From contig JBDVXK010000016.1 in assembly GCA_039964455.1 (NCBI GenBank), forward strand, positions 124,001 through 188,000: DNA of 64,000 nt. Direction: 5' to 3'. This document shows positions 1 to 9,104 of this stretch, piece by piece. The notes beneath the pieces are model-generated. The model was not told the DNA's origin. It did no database searches and saw only the letters and a list, made by a program, of their open reading frames with translations. Positions within the stretch are counted from its first letter, which is position 1, and every line of letters starts with the position of its first letter. This DNA is from CALJFL01 sp039964455 (GTDB lineage Bacteria; Pseudomonadota; Gammaproteobacteria; Pseudomonadales; Halieaceae). The translations under genes and the position numbers were made by a program.

Positions 1-2
1 AT

Positions 3-296
3 GACCAGGGTGAGCTTATCCTGCGGCTTCAATCGTGGGGTGTAAACGAGGTGGTACTAAAGATGGGCGAGTTGGGTTGCCTGGTTAGCGATAGCGCCGG
101 CCTTGAATTGGTGCCCGCCAATGTTGTTACGGTAGTTGATACCACCTCTGCGGGTGATTCATTCAACGCCGGTTATCTCGCGGCACGCATTCAGGGAAAG
201 GCCCCGGCTGAGGCCGCGAAAGCAGGGCACGCGGTGTCATCAATTGTTATCCAACATCGCGGTGCAATCATTCCAGTATCTGCGATGCCAGTGTGA
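3..296 (+). CDS. kdgK: 2-dehydro-3-deoxygluconokinase, C-terminal part (PfkB family)
   Basis: This is the C-terminal 97 residues of a PfkB/ribokinase-family sugar kinase; the reading frame is open to the window edge, so the start is missing. The family signature DTTSAGDSFNAG lies about residue 46 of the visible part. It includes the Ala-Gly-Asp anion hole, whose Asp is the catalytic base. The family phosphorylates 2-keto-3-deoxygluconate to KDPG. The specific substrate is inferred from the oligoalginate lyase 7 bp downstream, because alginate breakdown ends in KDG. Another PfkB sugar kinase cannot be excluded from this fragment alone. Confidence 0.8.
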   Translation, partial: DQGELILRLQSWGVNEVVLKMGELGCLVSDSAGLELVPANVVTVVDTTSAGDSFNAGYLAARIQGKAPAEAAKAGHAVSSIVIQHRGAIIPVSAMPV

Positions 297-303
297 AGTT
301 GTC

Positions 304-2550
304 ATGAAAAAAATCTTACTTGTTGTAGCCGTAGTCTTTCTGGCCATCCTGGTATTCCGGGGTTTTGGCTCACCGGAGCATCCAAAGCTGATACTGACCA
401 GCGATGGCCTGGACGATATAAGAAGTCATCTCGGTCAGGCGCCGCTGTTCGATACCAGCCTGGCGCGGGTGCGCCTGGAAGTTGATGCAGAAATCGCAGC
501 CGGTATTGATACCCCGATTCCCAAGGATTTTTCGGGAGGCTACACCCACGAAAGGCATAAGCGTAACTACCTGATGGCGCAGCAGGCGGGCTTGCTGTTC
601 CAGATACTGGAGGAACCGAAGTACGCTGAATATGTGCGTGACATGCTTTTTCAGTACGAGGCCATGTACCAGGGGTTACCGCTTCACCCCATGGAGCGCT
701 CGTATGCGCGCGGGAAGCTCTTCTGGCAGTGCCTGAATGAAAGTGTGTGGCTGGTTCACATGAGTCAGGCCTATGACTCGATACATGACTGGCTGTCGGC
801 TGATGAGCGCGAGAGCCTGGAAGCCAACCTGTTTCACCCCGTGGCCGATTTTATCTCCATAGAAAACCCGCAGTTCTACAACCGGATTCACAATCACAGC
901 ACCTGGGCAAACGCCGCCGTTGGCATGATCGCGCTGGTGATGGACGACGAAGAGTTATTGCAGCGTGCGCTGTACGGCCTTGAGGATGATGGGCTGGAGC
1001 TGGGAGTAAAAGACGATGATGGCGGGTTTATCAAGGTTGAAGGACAGCTAGCGGGGTTCCTCGCAAACCTCGACGAATCATTCTCACCCGATGGCTACTA
1101 TACCGAAGGGCCCTATTACCAGCGCTACGCGATGTACCCGTTTCTTGTATTCGCCACTGCGCTGCATAATGCGAAGCCAGAGTTGGAAGCGCTCAAGCAT
1201 AAGGGCGGGGTACTGTTAAAGGCCGTTGATGCCTTGCTGAACCTGACCGATGCCGACGGAGAATTTTTCCCGATAAACGACGCCCAGAAAGGGATGTCTT
1301 ATCGGTCTGCTGAATTGGTGACAGCCGTCAATATCGCTTACTTTTATGGCCGGCAGGATCCGCAGTTGTTGAGTGTAGCCCAGGCGCAGGGCCAGGTTCT
1401 GCTGGATCAATCGGGACTCGCCGTGGCCAGGGCCATCCATAATGGTGATGCCCAGTCCTTCGCTAAAAAATCTGCTAATTTCACCGATGGTGCCGATGGC
1501 GAGCAGGGTGGACTTGCCATTCTGCGCTATGGCACCGAAGACCTTGCGGTTGTGTTCAAGTACGCGGCCCAGGGGCTGAGCCACGGCCACTACGACAAAC
1601 TGTCATTCTCCATGTTCGAGCGAGGCGAAGAAGTACTGCAAGACTACGGGCTGGTACGTTTCGTTAACATCGAACAGAAGGGTGGTGGCAACTACCTAGA
1701 CGAGAACGCAACCTGGGCCAAGCAGTCAATCGCCCACAACACGCTGGTGATAAACGAAACGTCGCATTTTGAGGGTAAATACGAAACGGGTAGCCAGCAT
1801 CACTCTGAGCTGTATTTTTTCGAGACAGACGACCCCAATGTGCAGGTTGTAAGTGGCACCGAGAGCAATGCGTATCCTGGAACGGAAATGCGCCGGACAT
1901 TGGCGCTGATCAAGGGCAAGAATTTCAAGGAGCCCTTCGTGCTAGACCTGTTGCAGGTTGACGCAAGCAATGAGCAGCAATACGACCTGCCGTTTTACTA
2001 CATGGGGCAATTGTTGGAGACTAATTTCGACTACGAGACCCCGGAAGTGCTGGCCCCAATGGGCGAGGACAACGGTTACCAGCACCTGTACCTGGAGGCA
2101 GCGGGTAAGCCGAAAGCGGACGTTGCGAAGCTAAGCTGGTTAGGCCGCGGTGGCTTCTACACACTAACCTCGGCTACACACGAGGCCGACCAATTATTAT
2201 TCGCCCGTGCAGGTGCCAATGATCCCAACTTCAACCTGCGACGCGACCCCGCATTTATTCTGCGTCGCCAGGGTGCAAGCTCAACCGTGTTTGCCACAGT
2301 CATTGAGGCCCACGGTAGCTACAGCCCGGTAACCGAACTGGCGATAGACTCAAGAAGCCTGGTCTCTGGCCTTAGGGTGGTTCACGATGGACCAGACTAC
2401 ACGGCCATTGCCATCGAAGATGTGGCCGGTGAAGCATCGCTGTTCGTTATCTCCAATGCAAATGCCTCCGCAACGGAAGAGCATGAATTGCTTGTTGAAG
2501 GTAAGAGCTACTCCTGGGTTGGGCCGTATCACTACGTAGACGCCCCGTAA
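304..2550 (+). CDS. PL17 oligoalginate lyase (heparinase II/III-like fold)
   Basis: A 748-residue protein resembling polysaccharide lyase family 17 exo-type oligoalginate lyases, which release unsaturated uronate (DEH) from alginate oligomers. The ATG at 304 gives an N-terminal hydrophobic segment (residues 4-19, MKKILLVVAVVFLAILVF), a signal peptide or membrane anchor without a lipobox, so the enzyme acts in the periplasm. Likely active-site regions are NHSTW (about 198-202), GYYTEGPYYQRY (about 264-275) and SHGHYDKLSF (about 425-434); PL17 enzymes use Asn/His and Tyr residues in such motifs. AHNTLVINETSHF (about 477-489) is typical of the C-terminal heparinase-like beta domain. The kdgK-like kinase just upstream fits an alginate operon. 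The open frame extends upstream into kdgK, but that extension lacks a signal sequence. Confidence 0.88.
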   Translation: MKKILLVVAVVFLAILVFRGFGSPEHPKLILTSDGLDDIRSHLGQAPLFDTSLARVRLEVDAEIAAGIDTPIPKDFSGGYTHERHKRNYLMAQQAGLLFQILEEPKYAEYVRDMLFQYEAMYQGLPLHPMERSYARGKLFWQCLNESVWLVHMSQAYDSIHDWLSADERESLEANLFHPVADFISIENPQFYNRIHNHSTWANAAVGMIALVMDDEELLQRALYGLEDDGLELGVKDDDGGFIKVEGQLAGFLANLDESFSPDGYYTEGPYYQRYAMYPFLVFATALHNAKPELEALKHKGGVLLKAVDALLNLTDADGEFFPINDAQKGMSYRSAELVTAVNIAYFYGRQDPQLLSVAQAQGQVLLDQSGLAVARAIHNGDAQSFAKKSANFTDGADGEQGGLAILRYGTEDLAVVFKYAAQGLSHGHYDKLSFSMFERGEEVLQDYGLVRFVNIEQKGGGNYLDENATWAKQSIAHNTLVINETSHFEGKYETGSQHHSELYFFETDDPNVQVVSGTESNAYPGTEMRRTLALIKGKNFKEPFVLDLLQVDASNEQQYDLPFYYMGQLLETNFDYETPEVLAPMGEDNGYQHLYLEAAGKPKADVAKLSWLGRGGFYTLTSATHEADQLLFARAGANDPNFNLRRDPAFILRRQGASSTVFATVIEAHGSYSPVTELAIDSRSLVSGLRVVHDGPDYTAIAIEDVAGEASLFVISNANASATEEHELLVEGKSYSWVGPYHYVDAP

Positions 2551-2573
2551 CGCGCTGTTCCTGAAAAGTAGGC

Positions 2574-2600
2574 GTGTCTTTTATAGAGCGGTAAAGACAC
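2574..2600. terminator. inverted repeat between convergent genes, possible bidirectional terminator
   Basis: GTGTCTTT (2574-2581) and AAAGACAC (2593-2600) form a perfect 8-bp stem with an 11-nt loop in the 80-bp gap between two convergent genes. The T and A stretches are inside the stem and no long T tract follows, so termination is plausible but unproven. Confidence 0.4.
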
Positions 2601-2630
2601 AGTAGTCGCCCTCGCTCATGTGGTAGCACC

Positions 2631-4094
2631 TCAGGCCGTTGCTGAGAAAGGCAGCGCCGCCGCGGTAGAGTTTCCTAACAGCATACAATAGCGGTCTTCC
2701 AGTTCCCTGCAGGAGCCGCGGATGCTGCGGATAGATTCCGCCGCAATCGGTTCCAGCACCGTCACCCGGATTGTGGCAGGGCGCAGCAGAAAAGCACCCT
2801 TGGGCAGGGCATCTTTCACATTGTGTAACACGATGGGCACGATGGGAACGCCCGCCTTGCGTGCCAGCAGGAAGGCCCCGTGCTTGAATGGCTGAATGTC
2901 ACCCAGGGTGCTACGCGTACCCTCGGGGGCGATTACCAGCGAGCGTCCAGATTGGAGGACTTCCAGCGATCGCTTCAGCACCTCACTCTGGTCTTTTTCA
3001 CTGCGGTCCACGAAGATAGTGTCCACCTGGCGAAGCAGCGGCCCCACCAATGGGTTGTCGGCCATCTCTTTCTTGCACATCGCAACTACGTCTTCACGCA
3101 GAAGGTGGGCCAGCACCAGGGAATCCATGAGGCTCTGGTGGTTGAAGACAAAAATTGCCGGGCGCTCCCGGTGCAGGTTGTGGTGTCCGTCGATTTCAAA
3201 TTCCAGGCCTGCGAAACCGCTACCGATATCACCCAGCATACGCGTCATGCGGTTGGCGTTGCTATAGGCCGGCCCCCCCAATCGCCGGCTGACAGCGCCG
3301 ATTGCTGCGGTGGCCAGCACTGACTGGGCAACCAGGGATGTGCGGGCAACTTGTTCAATCCCGGGCAAGCCGCGGCTGCTGAAGTGCAGTTGGGGCCAGC
3401 CCTTGTTGCGCGCGTGTACGGCGAGTTTTTCCGAAGGGTTCACCGCTACTGGATGACCCACTTTGCGCAACAGGGGGAGGTCGTCGCTGGAATCTGAATA
3501 GAACCAACTGCGCTTGAGTGTACCGCCCCGTTGCTTGAGTACCCGGCGCGCGGCGAGCGCTTTACCCTCTCCGTAGCACAGCGGCACGATGGTTTTGCCA
3601 GTGAAGCGGCCGTCTTGTACTTCCAGTTGGGTGCAGCATATTTCGTCTATCCCGAGAACATCTGCGACTGGCCCGGCCTGGTAGCGCGTGGCCGCGGTCA
3701 CCATCACCAGGCGGTGACCAGCGGCCCGGTGTGCCTCAACCAGTTCAATGGCCTCGCGATAAATGTTGCGCGCGATACTGTTCTTGAATGCCCGTTCGCC
3801 GATCTTCTCGAGGGTGTCCTCAGACCGTCCGGTGAGGGCGTGGGCCAGGCGATGGATCAGCTTGTGGTAGTTGCCCCCTCTGGTTTTATTGCCGTTGCGC
3901 AGGGCATCCCGCAGCAGCGTGGCAGATTCCCTGATCTCGCCGTGCCTGGCGCCGGCTTTGGCACTTTCGAGGGCGAAGGGCACCAGGGAGTAGCCCGCAA
4001 TCAGGGTTCGGTCCAGGTCGAAGAAAGCGACAGTAGGGCCCGCACCTTCCCTGGCACAGGCAATATCGTGAATATGGGATTTTATGTTGATCAC
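2631..4094 (-). CDS. HAD-IB phosphatase / 1-acyl-glycerol-3-phosphate acyltransferase fusion
   Basis: A 487-residue two-domain protein. The N-terminal half is a HAD-superfamily IB hydrolase: FFDLDRTLIAG holds motif I (Asp26, Asp28). The C-terminal half is a PlsC-type acyltransferase with NHQSLMD (the H-x4-D motif, about 317) and APEGTRS (about 389). Such fusions are known in proteobacteria and are thought to act in glycerophospholipid synthesis. The HAD domain may dephosphorylate a lipid or small phosphate, and the PlsC domain acylates lysophosphatidate or a related acceptor. It is convergent with the alginate lyase and shows no operon partner. The 5' side faces the region that held the ssrA terminator before the island arrived. 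Confidence 0.85.
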   Translation of the reverse strand: MINIKSHIHDIACAREGAGPTVAFFDLDRTLIAGYSLVPFALESAKAGARHGEIRESATLLRDALRNGNKTRGGNYHKLIHRLAHALTGRSEDTLEKIGERAFKNSIARNIYREAIELVEAHRAAGHRLVMVTAATRYQAGPVADVLGIDEICCTQLEVQDGRFTGKTIVPLCYGEGKALAARRVLKQRGGTLKRSWFYSDSSDDLPLLRKVGHPVAVNPSEKLAVHARNKGWPQLHFSSRGLPGIEQVARTSLVAQSVLATAAIGAVSRRLGGPAYSNANRMTRMLGDIGSGFAGLEFEIDGHHNLHRERPAIFVFNHQSLMDSLVLAHLLREDVVAMCKKEMADNPLVGPLLRQVDTIFVDRSEKDQSEVLKRSLEVLQSGRSLVIAPEGTRSTLGDIQPFKHGAFLLARKAGVPIVPIVLHNVKDALPKGAFLLRPATIRVTVLEPIAAESIRSIRGSCRELEDRYCMLLGNSTAAALPFSATA

Positions 4095-4461
4095 CGGGCG
4101 CCTCCGCCGTCAGCTGCACAATAGAAATAATGAAGAGCAAGATTCTTGCCAGCACCCGGATTATGCGGATTTAGTGTTACAGATTGATGAATGAGAACAC
4201 TGAGCCTGTAAATACGGCTTTGGCCTGGTGCATTCGCGCACCACGACAGTGCGCTGTGGGCGGAAGGGGGAAGTGGTCTCCATAGGTTGGTCCGTGGGCT
4301 GCGAGCCTAGGCCATAGTGACGTTCTATCGAGAGCAGGCATGCTCGCTGATTGTGTTTATTGGGCCTGCAGACCTGTCGAAGTTTCCGTCAAATCCTCGG
4401 AAACTCTATTTGGACTTGTGGACAGGCCTAAATTGTAGGGGCGTGCGATACAGCCAGATAC
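4095..4461. other. intergenic region without a recognised gene
   Basis: This stretch lies between the divergently read HAD/acyltransferase gene and the old ssrA terminator. I see no convincing coding frame, RNA gene or repeat. Short frames here lack ribosome sites and family resemblance. It belongs to the chromosome rather than to the island, because it lies left of attL. Confidence 0.5.
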
Positions 4462-4488
4462 AAAAAAGCCCTGATATACAGGGCTTTT
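4462..4488 (-). terminator. ssrA intrinsic terminator, displaced by the island
   Basis: AAAAGCCCTG (4464-4473) and CAGGGCTTTT (4479-4488) form a perfect 10-bp stem with a 5-nt loop. Read on the minus strand it ends in six T residues, the classic rho-independent form. In the reconstructed empty site it would sit about 33 bp beyond the tmRNA 3' end on the same strand, so it is most simply the original ssrA terminator. It is now about 12.7 kb away from ssrA. Confidence 0.8.
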
Positions 4489-4521
4489 CTGATCATCTAT
4501 TAATATTGCTAGATGAGCTTT

Positions 4522-4535
4522 TGGTGGAGGCGGCG
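4522..4535. repeat. attL, 14-bp copy of the ssrA 3' end
   Basis: TGGTGGAGGCGGCG is identical to 17170-17183. Identity stops sharply on both sides (T against A to the left, T against G to the right), as expected for an integrase core site. The chromosome lies to the left and the island to the right. Confidence 0.9.
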
Positions 4536-4598
4536 TCAACTGGAAACATTAACTAAGATATTGATAATGCATAATAAGTACTAGATAGGTTTCAAAAA

Positions 4599-4617
4599 TA
4601 CCCCCAATAGTACCCCT
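4599..4617 (-). repeat. paired GGGGTA motif near the island left end
   Basis: On the minus strand the site reads AGGGGTA, five bases, then GGGGGTA, a 12-bp period. The same heptamer-N5-heptamer layout recurs at 12088-12106 and 13012-13030, and related single heptamers occur at 17008-17014 and 17049-17055. The orientation here is opposite to that of the two internal copies. Integrase arm-type binding is a plausible role, but it is an inference. Confidence 0.6.
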
Positions 4618-4922
4618 AGGATGCAGGGGTTATCTCCCTGGTATTGTATTCCAGCCCGTCCCAGAGTCTCGGGATAGGCTGAAGCGAGTGAAGTTATTAT
4701 TGCATCAGAGTGCTGGGCCCAATACCTCGGTTGAGAAGTTCCTGCCCTGGCCCAACTTCGTGACGGTTGAAGAGATAGTTGTTGCTGGTGCTATAGCTTG
4801 GCTGTACATTCCCATAAGGTACAAGGATGTATCATGCGTCTAATAAATAATTCTTTCAATTTCAGCTGGTTGGAGCCTATTCACGAGGCTTCAGAAGTAG
4901 TATTTGGGGCCAATTTTAACAA
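4618..4922. other. left-end island leader upstream of hsdM, no gene seen
   Basis: This 305-bp AT-rich stretch lies between the paired GGGGTA motif and the first hsdM. It must hold the promoter of the hsd operon. I cannot assign a confident -35/-10 pair, and I see no coding frame or RNA gene. No strong Shine-Dalgarno sequence precedes the ATG at 4923. Confidence 0.4.
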
Positions 4923-6419
4923 ATGAGCGAACCTTCAAACCTCAAATCCACCCTATGGGGCGCGGCAAATACCCTCCGGGGTTCCGCTGTCGATCGCACC
5001 GACTGGAAGGGCTATATTCTCCCCTTGCTATTCTTCAAGCGGATCAGCGACTGCTGGGATGAAGAAACCACCGAGGCATCTGAGCTGTTCGGGGACTCTG
5101 ATCCCAGTCTTTATGAAGAGGTGCATCGCTTTCAGGTCCCCGAAGGTTGCCATTGGAATGATGTGCGGGAGACCTCGGCCAATGTTGGTGCAGCCCTAAA
5201 ACACTCCATGCAGGAGATCGAACGCGCCAATCCCGACACGCTCTACCGCGTCTTCGGAGCCGCCGACTGGGGCAACAAGGAGAAATTCTCCGACGAGCTC
5301 GTAAAGGACCTGATCGAGGGTTTCTCCTCGATCGAGCTTGGCAACAATGCTGTCGACACCGACATCCTCGGCGACGCCTATGAGTATCTCGTGGGCAAGT
5401 TTGCCGACGTCACCCGCCGCAACAAGGCCGGCGAGTTCTATACCCCCCGTAGTGTGGTGAGAATGATGGCTGAGATCCTCGACCCTAAGGAGGGCGAGTC
5501 GATCTATGACCCGGCCTGTGGCACGGGCGGTATGCTGCTCGCGGCCATCGATCACGTGAAGCGAAATGGCGGTGACCCGCGCACATTCTTTGGTAAGATC
5601 TACGGCCAGGAGAAGAATCTTACGACCTCCTCGGTCGCTCGGATGAATCTCGTCCTCCACGGCATCGAGGATTTCCAGGTAGCCCGCGAGGACACCCTCC
5701 GCGATCCCGTCTTCACTGACGGTGCCGGAGGCCTCGCCACCTTCGACTGCGTGATCGCTAATCCACCGTTCTCGCTCAAGGAATGGGGACGCGAGATCTG
5801 GGAGAACGACCCTTGGGGCCGAGCGCAGTACGGCCTGCCCCCGGACAGCTACGGCGATTACGCTTTCGTGCAGCACATGATCGCGTCGATGGCCCATGGC
5901 GGAAGCAGCCGCATGGCGATCGTCCTCCCGCAAGGCGCACTTTTACGCACCGGAGCGGAAGCCGAGATCCGGAGACGAATTCTTGAACAAGACTATGTAG
6001 AGGCAGTCATTGGCCTTGCGCCGAACCTCTTTTATGGCGCAGGCCTTGCGGCCAGCGTGGTGGTTCTTCGACGACGAAAATCGGAGCAACATAAAGGGAA
6101 GGTTCTCTTTGTTGATGCCTCCCGCCTCTTCCGAGCGGAAAGAGCACAGAACTTTCTAGACCCGGAACACGGGGAGAAGGTCGTGGAGTGGGTTCGTGCA
6201 TTTGAAGATGTCGAGCACCGAGCGCGAGTCGTGGCTATTGATGAGATCAAAGACGAAGGTTGGACGCTCAACATCGCGCGCTATGTCCTGCCGCCCATCG
6301 GCGAAGACATTCCGCCGCTGCCTGAGGCCGTTGGCGCCCTAAAGGAGGCGCTCACTGAAGCGCGTGCGGCCGAAGACCATCTCCGCAACGTGTTGACCCA
6401 AGGAGGGTGGCTGAAATGA
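4923..6419 (+). CDS. hsdM: type I restriction-modification methyltransferase subunit HsdM (first copy)
   Basis: A 498-residue N6-adenine methyltransferase subunit of a type I system. The N-terminal HsdM domain carries the family's WGAANTLRG and LPLLFFKRISD patterns (about 12-42). The SAM-binding motif I is DPACGTGGM (about 196-204) and the catalytic motif IV is NPPF (about 279-282). With HsdS it would methylate adenine in a bipartite target. It is the first gene of a tightly packed operon, and its stop overlaps the next start in an ATGA at 6416-6419. Unusually, the next gene is a second intact hsdM, distinct from this one. Confidence 0.95.
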   Translation: MSEPSNLKSTLWGAANTLRGSAVDRTDWKGYILPLLFFKRISDCWDEETTEASELFGDSDPSLYEEVHRFQVPEGCHWNDVRETSANVGAALKHSMQEIERANPDTLYRVFGAADWGNKEKFSDELVKDLIEGFSSIELGNNAVDTDILGDAYEYLVGKFADVTRRNKAGEFYTPRSVVRMMAEILDPKEGESIYDPACGTGGMLLAAIDHVKRNGGDPRTFFGKIYGQEKNLTTSSVARMNLVLHGIEDFQVAREDTLRDPVFTDGAGGLATFDCVIANPPFSLKEWGREIWENDPWGRAQYGLPPDSYGDYAFVQHMIASMAHGGSSRMAIVLPQGALLRTGAEAEIRRRILEQDYVEAVIGLAPNLFYGAGLAASVVVLRRRKSEQHKGKVLFVDASRLFRAERAQNFLDPEHGEKVVEWVRAFEDVEHRARVVAIDEIKDEGWTLNIARYVLPPIGEDIPPLPEAVGALKEALTEARAAEDHLRNVLTQGGWLK

Positions 6420-7924
6420 GCGACCACCTCTCACAGAAGGAGCTCGAGTCCTACCTCTGGGGCGCGGCCACGCTGCTGCGCGGGCTAATCGACGCCAGCG
6501 ATTACAAGCAGTACATCTTCCCGCTGCTCTTCTTCAAGCGGCTCTCGGATGTTTGGGACGAGGACTACCGTGAAGCCTTCGAAGACTCGCAGGACGAGGG
6601 CTATGCGTCGGCTACCGCCAACGACCGTTTCACCATTCCCGAGGCTGCGCACTGGAAGGACGCCCGCGATGCCTCTACCGATGTCGGCCGTGCCCTGTTG
6701 AACGCCTACCAGGCCATCGAGTCCGCCAACCCGCAGAGGCTGCAAGGCGTCTTCGGCAATGCCGCCTGGACCGATAAGGCGCAGATGCCCGACGAGACGC
6801 TCAAGAACCTCATTGAGCACTTCTCGAAGCACACCCTGAGCCTAGGTAACGTGCCCGAGGACCAGCTCGGCAACGGCTACGAATATCTCATTAAGCAGTT
6901 TGCCGACGACAGCGGCCACACCGCACAGGAGTTCTACACCAACCGCACGCTCGTGCATCTGATGGCGCAGATGCTCGAGCCCAAGGCGGGCGAGACCATC
7001 TACGACCCGACTTGCGGTACCGGGGGCATGCTCATCTCGTGCCTCGCCGAGGTGAGGCGCAGCGGTGATGACACCCGCACCATGGGCCTCTACGGGCAGG
7101 AGCTCATCAACATCACCGCAGCCATCGCTCGCATGAACCTCGTTCTGCACGGCGTTTCGGATTTCGATATCCGCAGCGGAAACACGCTGCACGAGCCCGC
7201 TCTAATCGGGGGTGACCAACTAAAAACCTTCGATGTAGTGCTCGCCAATCCGCCGTATTCCATCAAGAAGTGGAACCGCGAGGCATGGCAGAGCGATCCA
7301 TGGGGACGCAATTTCCTTGGCACCCCGCCGCAGGGTCGAGCCGACTACGCCTTCTTACAGCACATTCTGAAGAGCATGAATCCGAAGACAGGCCGCTGCG
7401 CGATCCTCTTCCCGCACGGCGTGCTCTTCAGGAATGAAGAAGAAGGTATGCGGACAAAACTCGTCGAGAAAGATCTAATTGAGTGCGTGCTCGGGCTTGG
7501 CCCAAACCTGTTCTACAACTCACCGATGGAGGCGTGCGTTCTATTTTGTCGTTCCGAGAAAACGAAAGAACGCAAAGGCAAAGTCCTCTTTATCAATGCC
7601 GTCAAGGAAGTGACTCGTGAAAAAGCGCAGAGTTTCCTCAAGCCGGTGCACCAGGCCAGCATCCTAGAGGCTTATCAGGAGTTCACAGAGAAGCCTGGAT
7701 TCTCGCACGTAGCGACAACCAAAGAAATTTTAGCTAAGGATGCCGACCTCTCCATCCCCAAGTATGTCGAGAAGGCCACCTCTAATTATGACGGAGCTGT
7801 CGAATTGGATCTCCCAGTTGCCTGGGCCTCCTTTGAAGACGACGGGGGCGGCTTCTGGACGGAGATGAATTCTCTCGTGGGGGTTCTAGATGGAGTTGTT
7901 GCTGCGGGGGCGAAGAATGCCTAA
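6416..7924 (+). CDS. hsdM: type I restriction-modification methyltransferase subunit HsdM (second copy)
   Basis: A 502-residue second HsdM. The ATG at 6416 is chosen because AGGAGG lies just upstream and it overlaps the previous stop as ATGA; a GTG at 6407 would fall on the ribosome site. Motif I is DPTCGTGGM (about 198-206) and motif IV is NPPY (about 278-281), both intact, so neither copy looks dead. The N-terminal layout matches the first copy (WGAATLLRG, FPLLFFKRLSD), but much of the rest has diverged, so this is not a recent duplication. The two may form a mixed M1M2S methylase or be used alternatively. It overlaps hsdS by 8 bp. Confidence 0.95.
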   Translation: MSDHLSQKELESYLWGAATLLRGLIDASDYKQYIFPLLFFKRLSDVWDEDYREAFEDSQDEGYASATANDRFTIPEAAHWKDARDASTDVGRALLNAYQAIESANPQRLQGVFGNAAWTDKAQMPDETLKNLIEHFSKHTLSLGNVPEDQLGNGYEYLIKQFADDSGHTAQEFYTNRTLVHLMAQMLEPKAGETIYDPTCGTGGMLISCLAEVRRSGDDTRTMGLYGQELINITAAIARMNLVLHGVSDFDIRSGNTLHEPALIGGDQLKTFDVVLANPPYSIKKWNREAWQSDPWGRNFLGTPPQGRADYAFLQHILKSMNPKTGRCAILFPHGVLFRNEEEGMRTKLVEKDLIECVLGLGPNLFYNSPMEACVLFCRSEKTKERKGKVLFINAVKEVTREKAQSFLKPVHQASILEAYQEFTEKPGFSHVATTKEILAKDADLSIPKYVEKATSNYDGAVELDLPVAWASFEDDGGGFWTEMNSLVGVLDGVVAAGAKNA

Positions 7925-9104
7925 CGCTCTCCAGCAGATGCAGTTCTTCCGCTTCGATCAGATGGCAACCCAGGTCAAAGACAAGGTTGAGCCTAAAGAC
8001 GCTAGTGTTGCCCGCTATGTCGGTCTCGAACACATCGACCCCGGGTCGCTGAAAATCCGCCGCTGGGGGAAACCAAGTGACGTTGATTCCAGCAAGATAT
8101 TGTTTAGATCTGGTGACATCATCTTTGGTAAGCGGCGCGCCTATCAACGAAAACTCGCTGTAGCCGATTTTAATGGAATTTGCTCCGCACATGCGATGGT
8201 CTTGCGTCCTAAGACCGATGTCATCCTGGCAGAGTTCCTGCCGTTTTTCATGCAGAGCGACATCTTCATGGATCGTGCAGTCAAGATCTCAGTAGGCGGA
8301 CTATCACCGACCATCAACTGGGGAGATCTTGCGAAAGAAGAGTTCTTCCTGCCACCGTTGGAGGAGCAGCGGCAGATTGCGGAGGTACTGCAGGCGGCAC
8401 AAGAGACCAGGGAATCACTTCAGTCGCTCAAGGACCAAGTGCAGCTGCAGCGTGACCCGCTCGCGACAGAGGTCATATGGCGAGGGGTGCCACCTACTGG
8501 CAGGGGGCTGCTTCCAAAGGACTGGCCACTGCCTTCCAGCTGGAAACTCGGTCGGGTTGATGACGTTGTGAGATTTCGTGGCGGCTCTCAGCCTCCCCGA
8601 AGCACGTTCGTCTATGAAGCACAGTCAGGCTATGTACGCCTCCTTCAGATCCGGGATTACAAGTCAGATGAGAACCTGACGTTTATTCCCGAAGACAAAG
8701 CTAGAAAGCGGTGCTCCGTCGAAGACATCATGATCGGCAGATACGGTCCCCCACTATTCCAGATCCTGCGGGGGTTGGAAGGCGCGTACAACGTTGCCTT
8801 GATAAAGGCAGAACCCGATGAGTCCTTAGTCGATAGGGAGTACCTCTACCATTTCTTCCGCCAGAGTCGACTTCACGACCTGATTGATCATATGTCGACC
8901 AGATCGGCGGGGCAGGCAGGCATCGAAATGGACGTGCTTAAGAACTACCCGATTCCTCTCCCGCCGCTTGCTGTTCAAGCAGAGATTGCTCAGCAGTTCA
9001 GTGCATTGGATGTTCTCTCTGAATCGATCGAACAGAGAATGGCAGCCATAGGCGGTGTATCTGAATGCATTTCGCGTGACCTGCGCGGAGGAGCGACCGC
9101 ATGA
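7917..9104 (+). CDS. hsdS: type I restriction-modification specificity subunit HsdS
   Basis: A 395-residue specificity subunit with the usual two target-recognition domains, each followed by a conserved helical spacer. The first spacer starts at LPPLEEQRQIAEVL (about 145) and the second at LPPLAVQAEIAQQF (about 349). The ATG at 7917 overlaps the hsdM stop by 8 bp; an in-frame ATG at 7890 would add nine residues. Base composition is less GC-rich than in hsdM, common for recombining recognition domains. The start of hsdR overlaps the stop as ATGA. The recognition sequence cannot be read from the protein. Confidence 0.93.
   Translation: MPNALQQMQFFRFDQMATQVKDKVEPKDASVARYVGLEHIDPGSLKIRRWGKPSDVDSSKILFRSGDIIFGKRRAYQRKLAVADFNGICSAHAMVLRPKTDVILAEFLPFFMQSDIFMDRAVKISVGGLSPTINWGDLAKEEFFLPPLEEQRQIAEVLQAAQETRESLQSLKDQVQLQRDPLATEVIWRGVPPTGRGLLPKDWPLPSSWKLGRVDDVVRFRGGSQPPRSTFVYEAQSGYVRLLQIRDYKSDENLTFIPEDKARKRCSVEDIMIGRYGPPLFQILRGLEGAYNVALIKAEPDESLVDREYLYHFFRQSRLHDLIDHMSTRSAGQAGIEMDVLKNYPIPLPPLAVQAEIAQQFSALDVLSESIEQRMAAIGGVSECISRDLRGGATA

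Noticed and set aside
3531..4124. Long plus-strand frame of 197 residues opposite the HAD/acyltransferase gene
   Set aside because: It is antisense to clear catalytic motifs of a real gene and shows no family resemblance or ribosome site.
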